Shown: positions 18,325 through 27,501 of the stretch, one piece after another
Layout: each line of letters begins with the position of its first letter
How positions within the stretch are numbered: position 1 is the first letter of the stretch
Source of the DNA: Bacteriovoracaceae bacterium
GTDB taxonomy: Bacteria > Bdellovibrionota > Bacteriovoracia > Bacteriovoracales > Bacteriovoracaceae
DNA: 56,108 bases
Assembly (NCBI GenBank): GCA_023954635.1
Contig: JAGSHI010000006.1
Coordinates: 1-56,108, forward strand
Direction of reading: 5' to 3'
Notes under the pieces: model-generated
The model's database searches: none
Told to the model about the DNA's origin: nothing
Seen by the model: the letters and a program-made list of their open reading frames with translations, nothing else
Program-made: the position numbers and the translations under genes

Positions 18325-18747
18325 GTGTCAAACGAGAATTTTGGGTTTAGCCATGAAAACCTTAAAAAAGTTAAAAAAGGGGTAGAGCTCTTTAATACTG
18401 GCCATTTTTGGGACTGTCATGAGGAGCTCGAACATTGGTGGCTAGAGGATAGGGGAGACAATGCGAGGCTTGTGTATTGGGCGATTATTCAAGTAGCAGC
18501 ATGCCTTTATCATCTCGAAAAAGAAAATCTTGCGGGATGCCAAGGTATGATTAAAAAAACATGGGATAAATTAGAACGAACTGAAAAAGCTTTTGTTGAG
18601 AATGAGATAACTGAGAAGTTTCTGAATTGGTCAACTTTCAAATCTTTGTGTAGAAGTATCCCTGAAAATTCAACTTTAGATAGTTTTAAAGAACTATATA
18701 AGTACAAGTTTCCTGACCCTGAATCGTGGGAGTTTCCAAATGAATAA
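18325..18747 (+). CDS. DUF309 domain protein
   Basis: Small helical protein of the DUF309 family, whose molecular role is unknown. The diagnostic motif GVELFNTGHFWDCHEELEHWWLE (about residues 20-42) carries the conserved His and Glu residues, and AIIQVAACLYHLEKENLAGC forms the second conserved helix. Length 140 is typical. GTG start with SD AGGAG nine bases upstream. Its last 8 bases overlap the next gene, so the pair is co-translated. Confidence 0.82.
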   Translation: MSNENFGFSHENLKKVKKGVELFNTGHFWDCHEELEHWWLEDRGDNARLVYWAIIQVAACLYHLEKENLAGCQGMIKKTWDKLERTEKAFVENEITEKFLNWSTFKSLCRSIPENSTLDSFKELYKYKFPDPESWEFPNE

Positions 18748-19462
18748 TATGATGAAAAGTTTTGGTGATTCATTAAGAATTTATAAATCTGATAAGTGGA
18801 TTATTCTCTTTAGTTTTTTCCCCGTGTTGATTGGTATTATTCTTTATTATTTTTTTGGACAATGGCTCTATGGGGATGTGTATGAGTGGGGAAAGCAGTT
18901 AATATCTTCTAAGGTGGAGTCTGGCTGGTTAAGCTTTCTTTCAGGTCTCTTTGTCGCAATTCTTACAATTATCTTTTATTTTATCATTAATTGGACATTT
19001 GTTATTATCGTAAGTCTATTGGCCTCTCCATTTAATGACCTAATCAGCTCAAGAACCGAAAAAATTGCGAATGGTCAAAGGCCTCCAAATATTTCTGACT
19101 CATTTTCAAGAATGATGAAAAGGTTTTTGCACACATTATTTAATGAGATAAAAAAAGTAGCCTTTATATTACTGATGACTTTAATCGGCTTTGCGCTCAG
19201 CTTTTTCCTACCACCTTTGAGTTTAGTCATATCTGCTCTCCTTTTATCAATTTCTTTTGTCGACTATTCATGGAGTAGACATAACTTAACGTTTAGAAAA
19301 TGTATGTCTGACGTAAAATCTGGCTTTGTTCCCTATTGTGCCTCTGGTGGAGTATTTTTAATATTGGTGGGCATACCGATAGTGAATCTTTTTGCCCTTC
19401 CCTATTCCGTGATCTATTACACGGTATTATTTTCTAAGAATCAGAAAGTTTTGGAGAATTGA
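18740..19462 (+). CDS. EI24/CysZ-like integral membrane protein
   Basis: A 240-residue protein with about six membrane segments. The N-terminal SFGDSLRIYKSDKWIILFSFFPVLIGIILYYFFG and the central LLASPFNDLISSRTEKIANGQ match the EI24 (CysZ/etoposide-induced 2.4) family pattern, in which the xSPFxD motif before a polar loop is conserved. CysZ members are linked to sulfate uptake, but no sulfur genes are near, so the substrate is open. It overlaps the DUF309 gene by 8 bases and abuts the next gene. Confidence 0.75.
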   Translation: MNNMMKSFGDSLRIYKSDKWIILFSFFPVLIGIILYYFFGQWLYGDVYEWGKQLISSKVESGWLSFLSGLFVAILTIIFYFIINWTFVIIVSLLASPFNDLISSRTEKIANGQRPPNISDSFSRMMKRFLHTLFNEIKKVAFILLMTLIGFALSFFLPPLSLVISALLLSISFVDYSWSRHNLTFRKCMSDVKSGFVPYCASGGVFLILVGIPIVNLFALPYSVIYYTVLFSKNQKVLEN

Positions 19463-20431
19463 TTGAGAGATATTGTCGTCCTTTTACCTAAGAAACTGAG
19501 CGCTGTTGTTGAGACAATACCGTTCTTGCATCAAATTGGTAAAAAGTACAAAGAACATAATATACATATAATTTCTCATAAAGAATCAGACTTTATTGTT
19601 GATGTATTAAACCAGAAATTCTTTGTACACTTATTACCTGAAGAAAAATATAATATGGCCGGTATTCACCATTTTGCTGTGAATACCAATATGGTATCAG
19701 ATGTAGAAATATTTTTTGATTTTGAAGGAAGTGTTAAAAGTGGAGTCTTGGCCTTAAGTTATTCTGCTGAGAAAAAAGTAGGATATGCATCTGGCTTAAA
19801 CAAAGTCTTTTACACCTTTGCCTTGGAGGTTGATGAGGGCAAGAGAAATGCTGAATCAAACCTTAAGCTTTTGGAAGGATACCTTGAAGAAGAAGTACCT
19901 CGAGTAAAAGTTTTATTTGATAAACCAGAAGATGCTGTGACTACAGAAGAAGAAATCTTTAAAACAGTTGAGGCAAAGCCGTTTATATTTTGTAATTTTT
20001 CAAGTCAAATCTCAGAGTACCCTGATCAATCGTACGACCTTCTTGACCGATTTGATGAGCAGTTATTTGTTCACTGGTTACCAGAAGAAAATTACTTAAA
20101 AGATATGTTTAAAGATTTTTCCCCATGTAATAGACATATTCTTCATGGTGACAGTAGCCCTGAAAAGATTAGAAAATTGATTTATTTGAGTATCGGTGTG
20201 ATTACAAGTAATCCTGTCTTAGCGTTACTAGGATGTGCACTTGGCAAAAAAGTATTTCTTTTGAATAAGAAAGCAAATAAGCTTAACTTTAGTCTCTTTC
20301 AGTATCAGCCCACCCAGATTGGACTTAATGAAACAGGCTTTACAAATATGCATCCTCCTGAAGAGCCTTCTTCAATGGTAGACTCAGTAAATCAAATAGT
20401 AGACGAAATTCATACGGGATTTGAACTCTAG
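19463..20431 (+). CDS. Glycosyltransferase family 9 (heptosyltransferase)-like protein
   Basis: Resembles ADP-heptose:LPS heptosyltransferases in overall layout. The N-terminal half starts DIVVLLPKKLSAVVETIPFLHQIGKKYKEHNIHIISHKES and has YSAEKKVGYA. The C-terminal half has FIFCNFSSQISEYPDQSYD and IGVITSNPVLALLGCALGKKVFLLNK, corresponding to the donor-site region TxDTGxxHLAAALGxP. The usual acidic and His residues of that site read TSNPVLALLG, so activity is uncertain. TTG start at 19463 with SD GGAG (19453-19456), directly after the preceding stop. 322 residues, about normal length. Confidence 0.6.
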   Translation: MRDIVVLLPKKLSAVVETIPFLHQIGKKYKEHNIHIISHKESDFIVDVLNQKFFVHLLPEEKYNMAGIHHFAVNTNMVSDVEIFFDFEGSVKSGVLALSYSAEKKVGYASGLNKVFYTFALEVDEGKRNAESNLKLLEGYLEEEVPRVKVLFDKPEDAVTTEEEIFKTVEAKPFIFCNFSSQISEYPDQSYDLLDRFDEQLFVHWLPEENYLKDMFKDFSPCNRHILHGDSSPEKIRKLIYLSIGVITSNPVLALLGCALGKKVFLLNKKANKLNFSLFQYQPTQIGLNETGFTNMHPPEEPSSMVDSVNQIVDEIHTGFEL

Positions 20432-20447
20432 CAATTACAAATACTTC

Positions 20448-20492
20448 CTCCTTTCTTAATTCAATTAATTTGATAAAATATATTTAAAGGAG
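20448..20492 (+). promoter_or_regulatory. Pyrimidine stretch complementary to the HD-GYP ribosome binding site
   Basis: CTCCTTT (20448-20454) is perfectly complementary to AAAGGAG (20486-20492), the strong SD of the TTG-started HD-GYP gene. If both are on one transcript the SD could be masked by a 7-bp helix with a 31-base loop. Such matches also arise by chance upstream of strong SD sequences. Confidence 0.25.
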
Positions 20493-20498
20493 AAAGTA

Positions 20499-21500
20499 TT
20501 GTCTGATAAGTTCAATGAAGAGCTATACGAAGCCGTACCTTTAAAGAAGTTCGATCCAGAAAAGGCGCTTTGTTCTGATCTTTATCTAAAAATTAATAAT
20601 AAATATTTGAAATATCGATTTAATGGCGATGCTATTACTTCAGAGAAGTATGATCTCTTCCTTTCTAAAAATGTTGCTGAAGTTTTTGTCTTGAAAGAAG
20701 AACTAGAAACTGTACTCAGTTGGTTAGATGCTGCCAAGCAAGAGACCATTGAAGAAATGGTTGAAGAAGTTGGAGAGGAAAATCGAGAACTTGTAGAACA
20801 AAGAGAAGAAATAAAAGAAATACTATATGAGACATTTGCTGATGAAGAATTAAATTCAAGATCAGTCGAAGTTTTACAGCACCAATCGAAAGAATTTGTA
20901 GCTCTTGCTTCAGAAGATAAAATAAATAAGGCCATTATAGCAAAATTAACAAAGTTTAACTCATCTGTTGCTGATCACTCTGTGAATACAGCGAACATTT
21001 CTGTTTACTTAGCAATGTGTTGTGGTTTTGGTGCTCAATATGATTTAGAGAATATTTATATGGGAGCTCTTCTTCATGACTACGGGAAAGCAAAGATTCC
21101 TGCAAATATTTTAGAAAATAAAACAAACGTAAGATACTCTCAGGCCATTCAAGATCATCCTAATAAGGGTGTGGGAATGATTAAGAAAATGAAAAATATT
21201 CCAGAAGAAGTTCAAATGATTGTTGTTCAACATCATGAGCAGTGGAATGGAAATGGCTTTCCCAAAGGTTTAAAAGAAGAGGGGATCTATAAGTTTGCGA
21301 TGATCGTTTCGATGGCCAATATCTTTAATAATATTGTTGAAGATGAAATGCAAAAAAAAGCAATGAAAGAGCCAAATGTTGAAGTTTATCGTAAGGCCAT
21401 TAAGGTTATTGAATACGATAAGGGTAAACAGTTCAACCCTGAATATATTGAGCGGGCCTGCGATGGGCTTAAATTGTCATTTGGAAATTATCAAAAATAA
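20499..21500 (+). CDS. HD-GYP domain protein (c-di-GMP phosphodiesterase-like)
   Basis: The C-terminal half is an HD-GYP domain: VADHSVNTANISVYLAM, then ALLHDYGKAKIP with the HD pair near residues 192-193, QDHPNKGVGMIKK, and VVQHHEQWNGNGFPKGL (about 244-260). The canonical HHExxDGxGYP is changed to HHEQWNGNGFP (Asp to Asn, Tyr to Phe), so metal binding is likely but c-di-GMP hydrolysis is uncertain. The N-terminal 130 residues hold a small alpha/beta region and a Glu-rich helix. TTG start with SD AAAGGAGA. The stop abuts the convergent stop at 21501 with no terminator between. Confidence 0.88.
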   Translation: MSDKFNEELYEAVPLKKFDPEKALCSDLYLKINNKYLKYRFNGDAITSEKYDLFLSKNVAEVFVLKEELETVLSWLDAAKQETIEEMVEEVGEENRELVEQREEIKEILYETFADEELNSRSVEVLQHQSKEFVALASEDKINKAIIAKLTKFNSSVADHSVNTANISVYLAMCCGFGAQYDLENIYMGALLHDYGKAKIPANILENKTNVRYSQAIQDHPNKGVGMIKKMKNIPEEVQMIVVQHHEQWNGNGFPKGLKEEGIYKFAMIVSMANIFNNIVEDEMQKKAMKEPNVEVYRKAIKVIEYDKGKQFNPEYIERACDGLKLSFGNYQK

Positions 21501-22421
21501 TTATAGTTCATTGAACCAGTCATCAACTGGTTTTGGTAAGTTATCTGGAACTTTGTAGTTAGGATCAGGCGTAGGGTAAGCTCTTGCAGTTTCAGGTGTG
21601 GATCCATCTTCTCTTGGAAGCCAATCATTTACAGGTGTAGGTAAAGCAGGAGGAGTATTGTCTTTAAGGACAGAATCAACAACTTTTTCTAGGGTAACAC
21701 TAATAACTTCTGATTTTGTATCTAGGTCAAATTCTTTTTCTTCAAAATAAGTAAACTTTGGCCTTATCGGTGACAGGTCCATGGCCTGGGTACTTGAATA
21801 CTTTACGAGTTGAAAAAAATAAAGATTTATCCTTTCTAGAAGATTCATCATGACAGGCTTTAAGTTCTCATCAAACTCTCTTGCCTCTGTTGAACTAATA
21901 TATTCATACCAGGGAACAAGTAACTCTAATTTTTTCTCGAGACGAAGTAATTTTCGATCAAGATTATTCTTATATTTCTTTCTAATTTTCCAAGTTGCAA
22001 ATAAGGGTGATTCAAATATTTCTTCAAGATCGGACTTAATTGAATACAGAACCCATTTTGAAAAAGGGGAGAGCTTACTCTTTTTTATGTAAGGGTCAAA
22101 CTTGTCAAGAATGTCTTTATTGTAACTATTACGATTAATAAGAATGTCAGGCTTGTTTTTAAGAATGACTTTATATGCTTCAGTCTTAATTACAAAAAAT
22201 ATTTCTTCTTTACTTAATTTTTCCATCAACTGATCGAGTTTGATGATAGTTTGATCAATTCGTCTTTTCTCAATTGGAGATAGTTTGCCCATCTGAATTG
22301 ATTGAATAAGAAAATTAATTTCTACAGGAAGATTACTCTTTGGAACAAGAATTTTCTTCTTATTAACTGCATAAGAGTTCAAAGAGAAAAGGAGAATAAG
22401 ATAGAATGATAGCTTTTTTAT
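21501..22421 (-). CDS. Exported protein of unknown function, apparent AUA start, Pro-rich repeat tail
   Basis: No family recognised. The first standard start is TTG 22382, but that would cut off an in-frame hydrophobic stretch, KKLSFYLILLFSLNSYA, which is a good signal peptide with an SYA cleavage site. The frame upstream offers only ATA at 22421-22419, overlapping the previous stop as ATAA. An SD AGGAG (22434-22430) is 8 bases before it. I therefore propose an AUA start (306 residues). The mature part is helical and Lys-rich (about 20-190). It ends in a Pro-rich tail with a repeated LPxPVxDW motif (LPTPVNDWL and LPKPVDDWF). It is the last gene of the minus-strand operon. Confidence 0.7.
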   Translation of the reverse strand: MKKLSFYLILLFSLNSYAVNKKKILVPKSNLPVEINFLIQSIQMGKLSPIEKRRIDQTIIKLDQLMEKLSKEEIFFVIKTEAYKVILKNKPDILINRNSYNKDILDKFDPYIKKSKLSPFSKWVLYSIKSDLEEIFESPLFATWKIRKKYKNNLDRKLLRLEKKLELLVPWYEYISSTEAREFDENLKPVMMNLLERINLYFFQLVKYSSTQAMDLSPIRPKFTYFEEKEFDLDTKSEVISVTLEKVVDSVLKDNTPPALPTPVNDWLPREDGSTPETARAYPTPDPNYKVPDNLPKPVDDWFNEL

Positions 22422-23554
22422 TTCTTCTTCTCCTTTTTTTCATTTTTAGGTTTGTCTACAGGAGCTCCGTCGGGAGTTTGTTCTGGGATAGGTGTATTAT
22501 CAACATTTTTTTTAAGTAGGCCTACAGTTGTTAAATCAGTATCTCCTTCTAGTACATAAAAAACTCCTCTAAAAGGAACAAGGAGCCTTCCATCCATGGC
22601 AAGAAGCTGTGACACATATTTTAGGTCACTAATGATGCGAGATGATTTTTTTACATGATTAAATGCATTTACCTCAGATTCAACACGACCGCCTATTTTA
22701 CTTATATTTTTTATAAAATAGAGATGATCTTTTTTGAAACTACATTTAATATTTCCAAAATCATTCATTCTTGATTGATAAACAATATCAGCTTTATCAA
22801 TATTAAACTTCTTAAGGTTTACTTTCGCTATGATGCTCCCCCTTGGGGAATTGTTAAAGCCAAACTCACCAACAAATAAACTCTTATCGTTTTTACAAAG
22901 TTCGATTCTCTGTGAGCTAGATGCACTTTTAAAAATTGCTTTTACCCTTTTAAGTTTTCTCGAATACTGAAGGATCGCTGGAATACCCTTGTTGTTTATA
23001 TCTGTATATAAAACTTCTTTTTCATTTAACATGACAACATCAGGTCTAAAGTAAGCATTGAGGGTGTTTTTAATTTTTACTTTAAAGTTCAGTGTAGGGC
23101 TCTTTATATTAATGAAACTGACATTTCTGGTATAAGGATTAAACCAACTCATCCAAGTATCATTTAAATGTAGCTTAGGGCTATGTCCCTTTCCTATTTC
23201 GCGAACTTCTTCAGATCCGATATCGTTAACGTAAATACGTTTAAGATGTCTAAGGCCTAAGTAAGTATGAAATGTATCGTCGACAGTAATAATTATTTTT
23301 TTATTTGAGGAACTTGAATGAATAGTAAATTGACTTCCTACTTCAGCCTTTAGGATCTCTTTTACTTTGTAATTTGTTGAAAGTAGAAGAGTTCCTGATC
23401 GCCGTTGGTAATAAGTGAACTTTCCATCTTTTGTAATGTATCGAATATCCTTTATGTCGGATTTAGTTTTCAAAATAGGGAGAGTGCTATTTCTTGCTGA
23501 AACATTAAATGACAGTATGAATATGAATAAGGCCAGACTAATTTCTGATCGCAT
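22418..23554 (-). CDS. Exported protein, possibly beta-propeller-like, unknown function
   Basis: MRSEISLALFIFILSFNVSA is a clear signal peptide. The mature part is rich in short beta strands repeating about every 40-50 residues (IRYITKDGKFTYYQRR, KKIIITVDDTFHTY, SPKLHLNDTWMSWFNP, NEKEVLYTDINNKGIP, FGNIKCSFKKDHLYFIKNI). This hints at a TolB/WD40-like propeller, by look only. The C-terminus is Pro- and Lys-rich and ends KNEKKEKKK. Its start overlaps the end of the preceding gene by 17 bases and its stop overlaps the next start, so the three secreted proteins are translationally coupled. Confidence 0.75.
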   Translation of the reverse strand: MRSEISLALFIFILSFNVSARNSTLPILKTKSDIKDIRYITKDGKFTYYQRRSGTLLLSTNYKVKEILKAEVGSQFTIHSSSSNKKIIITVDDTFHTYLGLRHLKRIYVNDIGSEEVREIGKGHSPKLHLNDTWMSWFNPYTRNVSFINIKSPTLNFKVKIKNTLNAYFRPDVVMLNEKEVLYTDINNKGIPAILQYSRKLKRVKAIFKSASSSQRIELCKNDKSLFVGEFGFNNSPRGSIIAKVNLKKFNIDKADIVYQSRMNDFGNIKCSFKKDHLYFIKNISKIGGRVESEVNAFNHVKKSSRIISDLKYVSQLLAMDGRLLVPFRGVFYVLEGDTDLTTVGLLKKNVDNTPIPEQTPDGAPVDKPKNEKKEKKK

Positions 23555-25469
23555 ACAATGTCCAAAGTTTTAATGGATGTAACTCTCTATACCCAGCAAC
23601 AGAATTAAAAAGGTAATTCCAAACAAGAGGTCTTGGAGAGTGAATATCATCTATAGCAGTTCTAAGAGTTAAAAAAGTATTTCCATAAGCTTTTCTATAG
23701 CCATCAATAATAAAGGGTAAGGGGGAACATTCGTTAAATGCATTTTTATGGAATCGAGCAGGATATAGATCTTCTACACATCCAATTCCATGAATTATTC
23801 CATTCTTATTATTGTCGAAGAAGTATTTCAGCTCTGTTAGATTTCTAACTTTTTTGGGCTCAATTTTATATGTCTCATTAATGATATTCATGAGAGAAAA
23901 CTTTTCGTTTGAAAATGAATTGGCAAAGTATTCGAATACTGGCTTTCCAACAAACTTGAGATCAGTAATTTGTTTTTGGTCGACAAATATTCTTTTAGGG
24001 CAATGAAGAGTCGTACAGATATCATCATCATAAACAATCCAACATCCAACTTTATGCTCCAAGAGATTTGGATTATAGTTTTGCTTCTTAACACTTTTAC
24101 ACTTCATGTTAGATTGAGTTCCTTTAATACGATAAAGGATTTTTGAAATAACATTACCTTCGCTTAACTTTGAAGTGGGGTTGTAACCAGGGATATAGCG
24201 CTCACATACTTCTTTGTCTTGTATCCTGTCTTTAAAACATATCTTAAGAGGCCACGCATCCGCATTCTTGTAATCTATGTTTAGTTTCGCAAATGAGAAG
24301 TTCGTTTCATTTGCACAAGATGAGGAAGTTGATAGAACTTCTCTTGGTTTTAAGTGGTTTAAGATTCTGTGTATATTTACAATACCTTCATTGTCGACCT
24401 CAGCGGGGCAATCTTGATAATTCGTTTTGAGATTACTTACTGCAAGAGCTTCAGATATGGCATCACATTTATTACGTGGAAATATAGAAGGAAACTTCTT
24501 TGACCCCAGATTGATGCAAGCATCTGGGGTTTTGTTGAATACAGCGGCACATCTTCTGAGTTGAGTTAGACTGAGTGGCATCTGTTTCTTTAGATAGATA
24601 CTACATTTGTATTCCATCTTGTGCCTTGGCTCTTCTCCATTTGTTATCTTATTCCAAACATCTGAGGCCAAGTAAGTTGAGCAAAATGTCCCTTGGTCTG
24701 CTATCGATTGACATAAATTCTCAAGATACGAGCGCTCAAAGAAGCCAACCTTTCCTGAAATAACTTCAGCTAATGAAATCTTCTGTCTGTAATATCGCCT
24801 TTTTAAAACTTCATTTGCTGGAATTGAATTAAGTCTTAAACGTGACTTCTTCGCTTCATTCATGATCTCAGGTATTCGACAAAGATAAGGAGTATAAGAG
24901 TTATCTTGCCATTCTTTTAAAATACCAACACATTGATTTTTATTTTTTGGTGTTTGAAACTTTAAGGCCTTTATTGTTCGAGATAAATTCTCTAACTTGA
25001 AAAGAGTCGAGATTTCACCATTTTGAAAACATTTTTTCTTATAAACATATTTAAGAAAATCTTTCTTCATTACGAGAGCTGTTTCTCTCTTATTCTCTTT
25101 ATTGTTGAAGGTTATAATAATGTTATCGATATTTCCGGTAGTCGTTTTTACAAGATCATTTTCTATCAGAGCATAAAATGTACATTCATTTCCCTCTGCC
25201 AAATCGAGATATCTAAATTCAGAATGAAATAAGATAGACCTCATAAAATACTTATTAAGTTTAACGTCTGAAATATTCCCAAGCTGACTCATAAGCTTTG
25301 GGTTCTTCCCTACTTTTTCAAGTAAACTCTCATATTGATTTCGATGAATGTTAATAATTTCTTCAAGTGAGCTGGCCACTCCGGGGAACTGGACTGGTGT
25401 ACTATCCTGGGCCAAAGCTGATGTCGTTATTGATAACAACATCAGCAGATAAAGGGCAGGTTTATTCAA
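23538..25469 (-). CDS. Large cysteine-rich exported protein of unknown function
   Basis: No family recognised. I start at TTG 25469, which overlaps the previous gene by 8 bases and gives MNKPALYLLMLLSITTSALA-Q, a good signal peptide; a longer frame open to 25526 would bury it. The mature protein has 20 cysteines, an even number, spread along its length (for example CIRCGI-free pairs such as LCQSIADQGTFC and CWIVYDDDICTTLHC), which suggests several disulfides in the periplasm or outside. No membrane segment follows the signal. 643 residues. The gene lies between an Fe-S oxidoreductase and two further exported proteins on one strand. Confidence 0.75.
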   Translation of the reverse strand: MNKPALYLLMLLSITTSALAQDSTPVQFPGVASSLEEIINIHRNQYESLLEKVGKNPKLMSQLGNISDVKLNKYFMRSILFHSEFRYLDLAEGNECTFYALIENDLVKTTTGNIDNIIITFNNKENKRETALVMKKDFLKYVYKKKCFQNGEISTLFKLENLSRTIKALKFQTPKNKNQCVGILKEWQDNSYTPYLCRIPEIMNEAKKSRLRLNSIPANEVLKRRYYRQKISLAEVISGKVGFFERSYLENLCQSIADQGTFCSTYLASDVWNKITNGEEPRHKMEYKCSIYLKKQMPLSLTQLRRCAAVFNKTPDACINLGSKKFPSIFPRNKCDAISEALAVSNLKTNYQDCPAEVDNEGIVNIHRILNHLKPREVLSTSSSCANETNFSFAKLNIDYKNADAWPLKICFKDRIQDKEVCERYIPGYNPTSKLSEGNVISKILYRIKGTQSNMKCKSVKKQNYNPNLLEHKVGCWIVYDDDICTTLHCPKRIFVDQKQITDLKFVGKPVFEYFANSFSNEKFSLMNIINETYKIEPKKVRNLTELKYFFDNNKNGIIHGIGCVEDLYPARFHKNAFNECSPLPFIIDGYRKAYGNTFLTLRTAIDDIHSPRPLVWNYLFNSVAGYRELHPLKLWTLYAIRN

Positions 25470-27501
25470 TTGATTTTGCAAGAATTGAAGCAACGTCTTC
25501 AATTTCAAGATTTTCTGTTGAATCAATACTAGACCTTGATGAATTAAAATTAATCATACAGTAGGAGCAGGCAGTTGCTAATTTTGCTGCTTTTGTCTCA
25601 CCAACTTCTTCTAGGCGGTTAAGTGCAGGATGCTTCCCTTCTGGGAGCTCGTACCACATATTACCTCCACCCATTCCACAGCAGAGCGCTTCATCTTTAT
25701 TGTTTTCCATTTCTGTTACGGTGACACCTGGAATAGAATCTAAGATTGTTCTAGGAGCATTATACTCACCATGATGTCGACCCAAATAACAAGGGTCATG
25801 AAATGTTAAGTTTTCATCAACAGTCTTAGTTGGGGTGATCTTTCCAGTTTTAACTAAGTCTGCAAGAAGTTCAGTGTGGTGAATCGTTTCAAACTTACCA
25901 TCTTCGAATTTTGCATACTCTTTTCCGATTGTGTGTAAGCAATGAGGACAATGAGTAACTACTTTTCCAAAATCGTATTGATTCATTGTCGTGATATTTT
26001 CAATTGCAATTTCAGTAAAAGAATATTCATCACCAAAACGTCTAATCGGATCACCGTTACACTTTTCAGTTTTTCCTAGAACAGCAAAATCAACGCCAGC
26101 TTTTCTAAGTAATGTGACAGTATCTTTAACAACCTGTTGATTAGCTGAATCGTAAGATCCTGCACATCCAACATAATAGAGGTAATCAACTTTTTTACCT
26201 TGTTCGATAACAGGGACATCCATACCGTCGGCCCACTTAAACCTGTCATCTTGTGTGATTCCCCATGGGTTTCCATTAACTTGGATTTTTTGAACTGCAG
26301 TTGCAGCATCAGTCGGTAGATCACCAAGCGTCAGCGCCTTATATCTTTTAGCTTCCATGATGAGATTGACGTGTTCGATATTAGCAGGACACTCTTCCAT
26401 ACAAGCACCACAAGTTGTACATGAATCGAGTTCATTGCTTGAAAAGAGAGGATTTTCTCCCCATATATCTGCATCAGCTCCATTACTTGAGTAAGCTAAA
26501 TCTCTTGTCTTTGTAATAATAGTTTTTGGATTAAGTGGCTTACCTGCAAGATTGGCGGGGCATACTTGGGTACATCGACCACATTCAACACAAGAAACAA
26601 GGTCGAGTCTGTTTTTCATTGTAAGACCAGAAAGGTTAGACAAACCAAAAGACATATCTTCCTCGGCCGCATCTTCGGCCATGGCTGATTCAAAATCCAT
26701 TGGGTCTAAGACTCCGCCTCTTCTTTTGGGAGTTACTAGTGCCGCAAATGGAAGAATCGCAATATGGAAAAATTTAGAATGGCCAATAGAGGCAACAAAA
26801 ACCATGGTATTTACCATGTGGTACATCCACATCCCTCTATAGATAGAAGACCAAGTTTGCTCCCCAAGGCCAAAGGTTTTAAAGAGAAGAGCAAGTGCGT
26901 ATCCTACGGGTGCCCATTGACTTTCACCTTCCGGCATACCTGTACCAAGTATACGAACACCTTCAATTAAATATCCAATGACAACTAAGCTAATTAACAT
27001 TCCATACATGAAAAGTTCTTGCTTAGGTTTTGTAGAGCTTAAGTATTCTGGCTTTTGAATGTATCTTCTAAAAAAAGCAAGACCAATTCCAATTAATAAT
27101 GCGACCCCTGCGATATCAGCTAGAAAAGAGATGACAATATAAGTTGTTCCCTTGAAAACTTTAAATGGAGTATCGTAGTGAATGGCAACAAGGTCAGTTG
27201 CAATCCATAGAATCATAAAGCCCCAAAAAATAAGGCCATGAAAAATAGCTACATTTTTAAAGCGAGGAACTTTTCCTGTTAAAAGTGCAGTATGAAAAAA
27301 ACGACTCCAGTTTAACTTCTCGGGTAAAAGTTTTTTTAGCCCGGCCATACCTTGACCATTTGTGACAAATTGAAACTTTTTATAAAAGCCATAAAGACAG
27401 ATGATTGAACTAATAACGAGTAGAACATACATCGTAACTTTGAAGGAAGAAGGGATGTTCCACATGATTTCTCTGGTGGCGAGGTGCAGTGAATCTGTCA
27501 T
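25462..27501 (-). CDS. Membrane Fe-S oxidoreductase, likely ETF:menaquinone oxidoreductase type
   Basis: Three parts are visible. Residues about 20-270 hold five or six membrane segments resembling the cytochrome-b-like NarI family, with spaced His residues for heme. Two 4Fe-4S motifs follow: CVECGRCTQVCP and CTTCGACMEECP. The C-terminal half has two CCG (heterodisulfide-reductase-like) domains, with CPHCLHTIG, HDPCYLGRHHGEYNAPR, ALCCGMGGG and ACSYC. This architecture matches membrane proteins that pass electrons from electron-transfer flavoprotein or acyl-CoA oxidation to quinone (EMO/YwjF type); etfAB are not in the window. ATG start with SD AAGGAG. It heads an operon with three exported proteins. 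Confidence 0.85.
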   Translation of the reverse strand: MTDSLHLATREIMWNIPSSFKVTMYVLLVISSIICLYGFYKKFQFVTNGQGMAGLKKLLPEKLNWSRFFHTALLTGKVPRFKNVAIFHGLIFWGFMILWIATDLVAIHYDTPFKVFKGTTYIVISFLADIAGVALLIGIGLAFFRRYIQKPEYLSSTKPKQELFMYGMLISLVVIGYLIEGVRILGTGMPEGESQWAPVGYALALLFKTFGLGEQTWSSIYRGMWMYHMVNTMVFVASIGHSKFFHIAILPFAALVTPKRRGGVLDPMDFESAMAEDAAEEDMSFGLSNLSGLTMKNRLDLVSCVECGRCTQVCPANLAGKPLNPKTIITKTRDLAYSSNGADADIWGENPLFSSNELDSCTTCGACMEECPANIEHVNLIMEAKRYKALTLGDLPTDAATAVQKIQVNGNPWGITQDDRFKWADGMDVPVIEQGKKVDYLYYVGCAGSYDSANQQVVKDTVTLLRKAGVDFAVLGKTEKCNGDPIRRFGDEYSFTEIAIENITTMNQYDFGKVVTHCPHCLHTIGKEYAKFEDGKFETIHHTELLADLVKTGKITPTKTVDENLTFHDPCYLGRHHGEYNAPRTILDSIPGVTVTEMENNKDEALCCGMGGGNMWYELPEGKHPALNRLEEVGETKAAKLATACSYCMINFNSSRSSIDSTENLEIEDVASILAKSIE

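Noticed and set aside
22405-22425. Slippery A AAA AAG heptamer near the junction of the two exported-protein genes, considered as programmed -1 frameshifting that would fuse them
   Set aside because: The heptamer lies after the TAA stop of the upstream gene, so ribosomes in that frame would not reach it; an SD-driven start is simpler.
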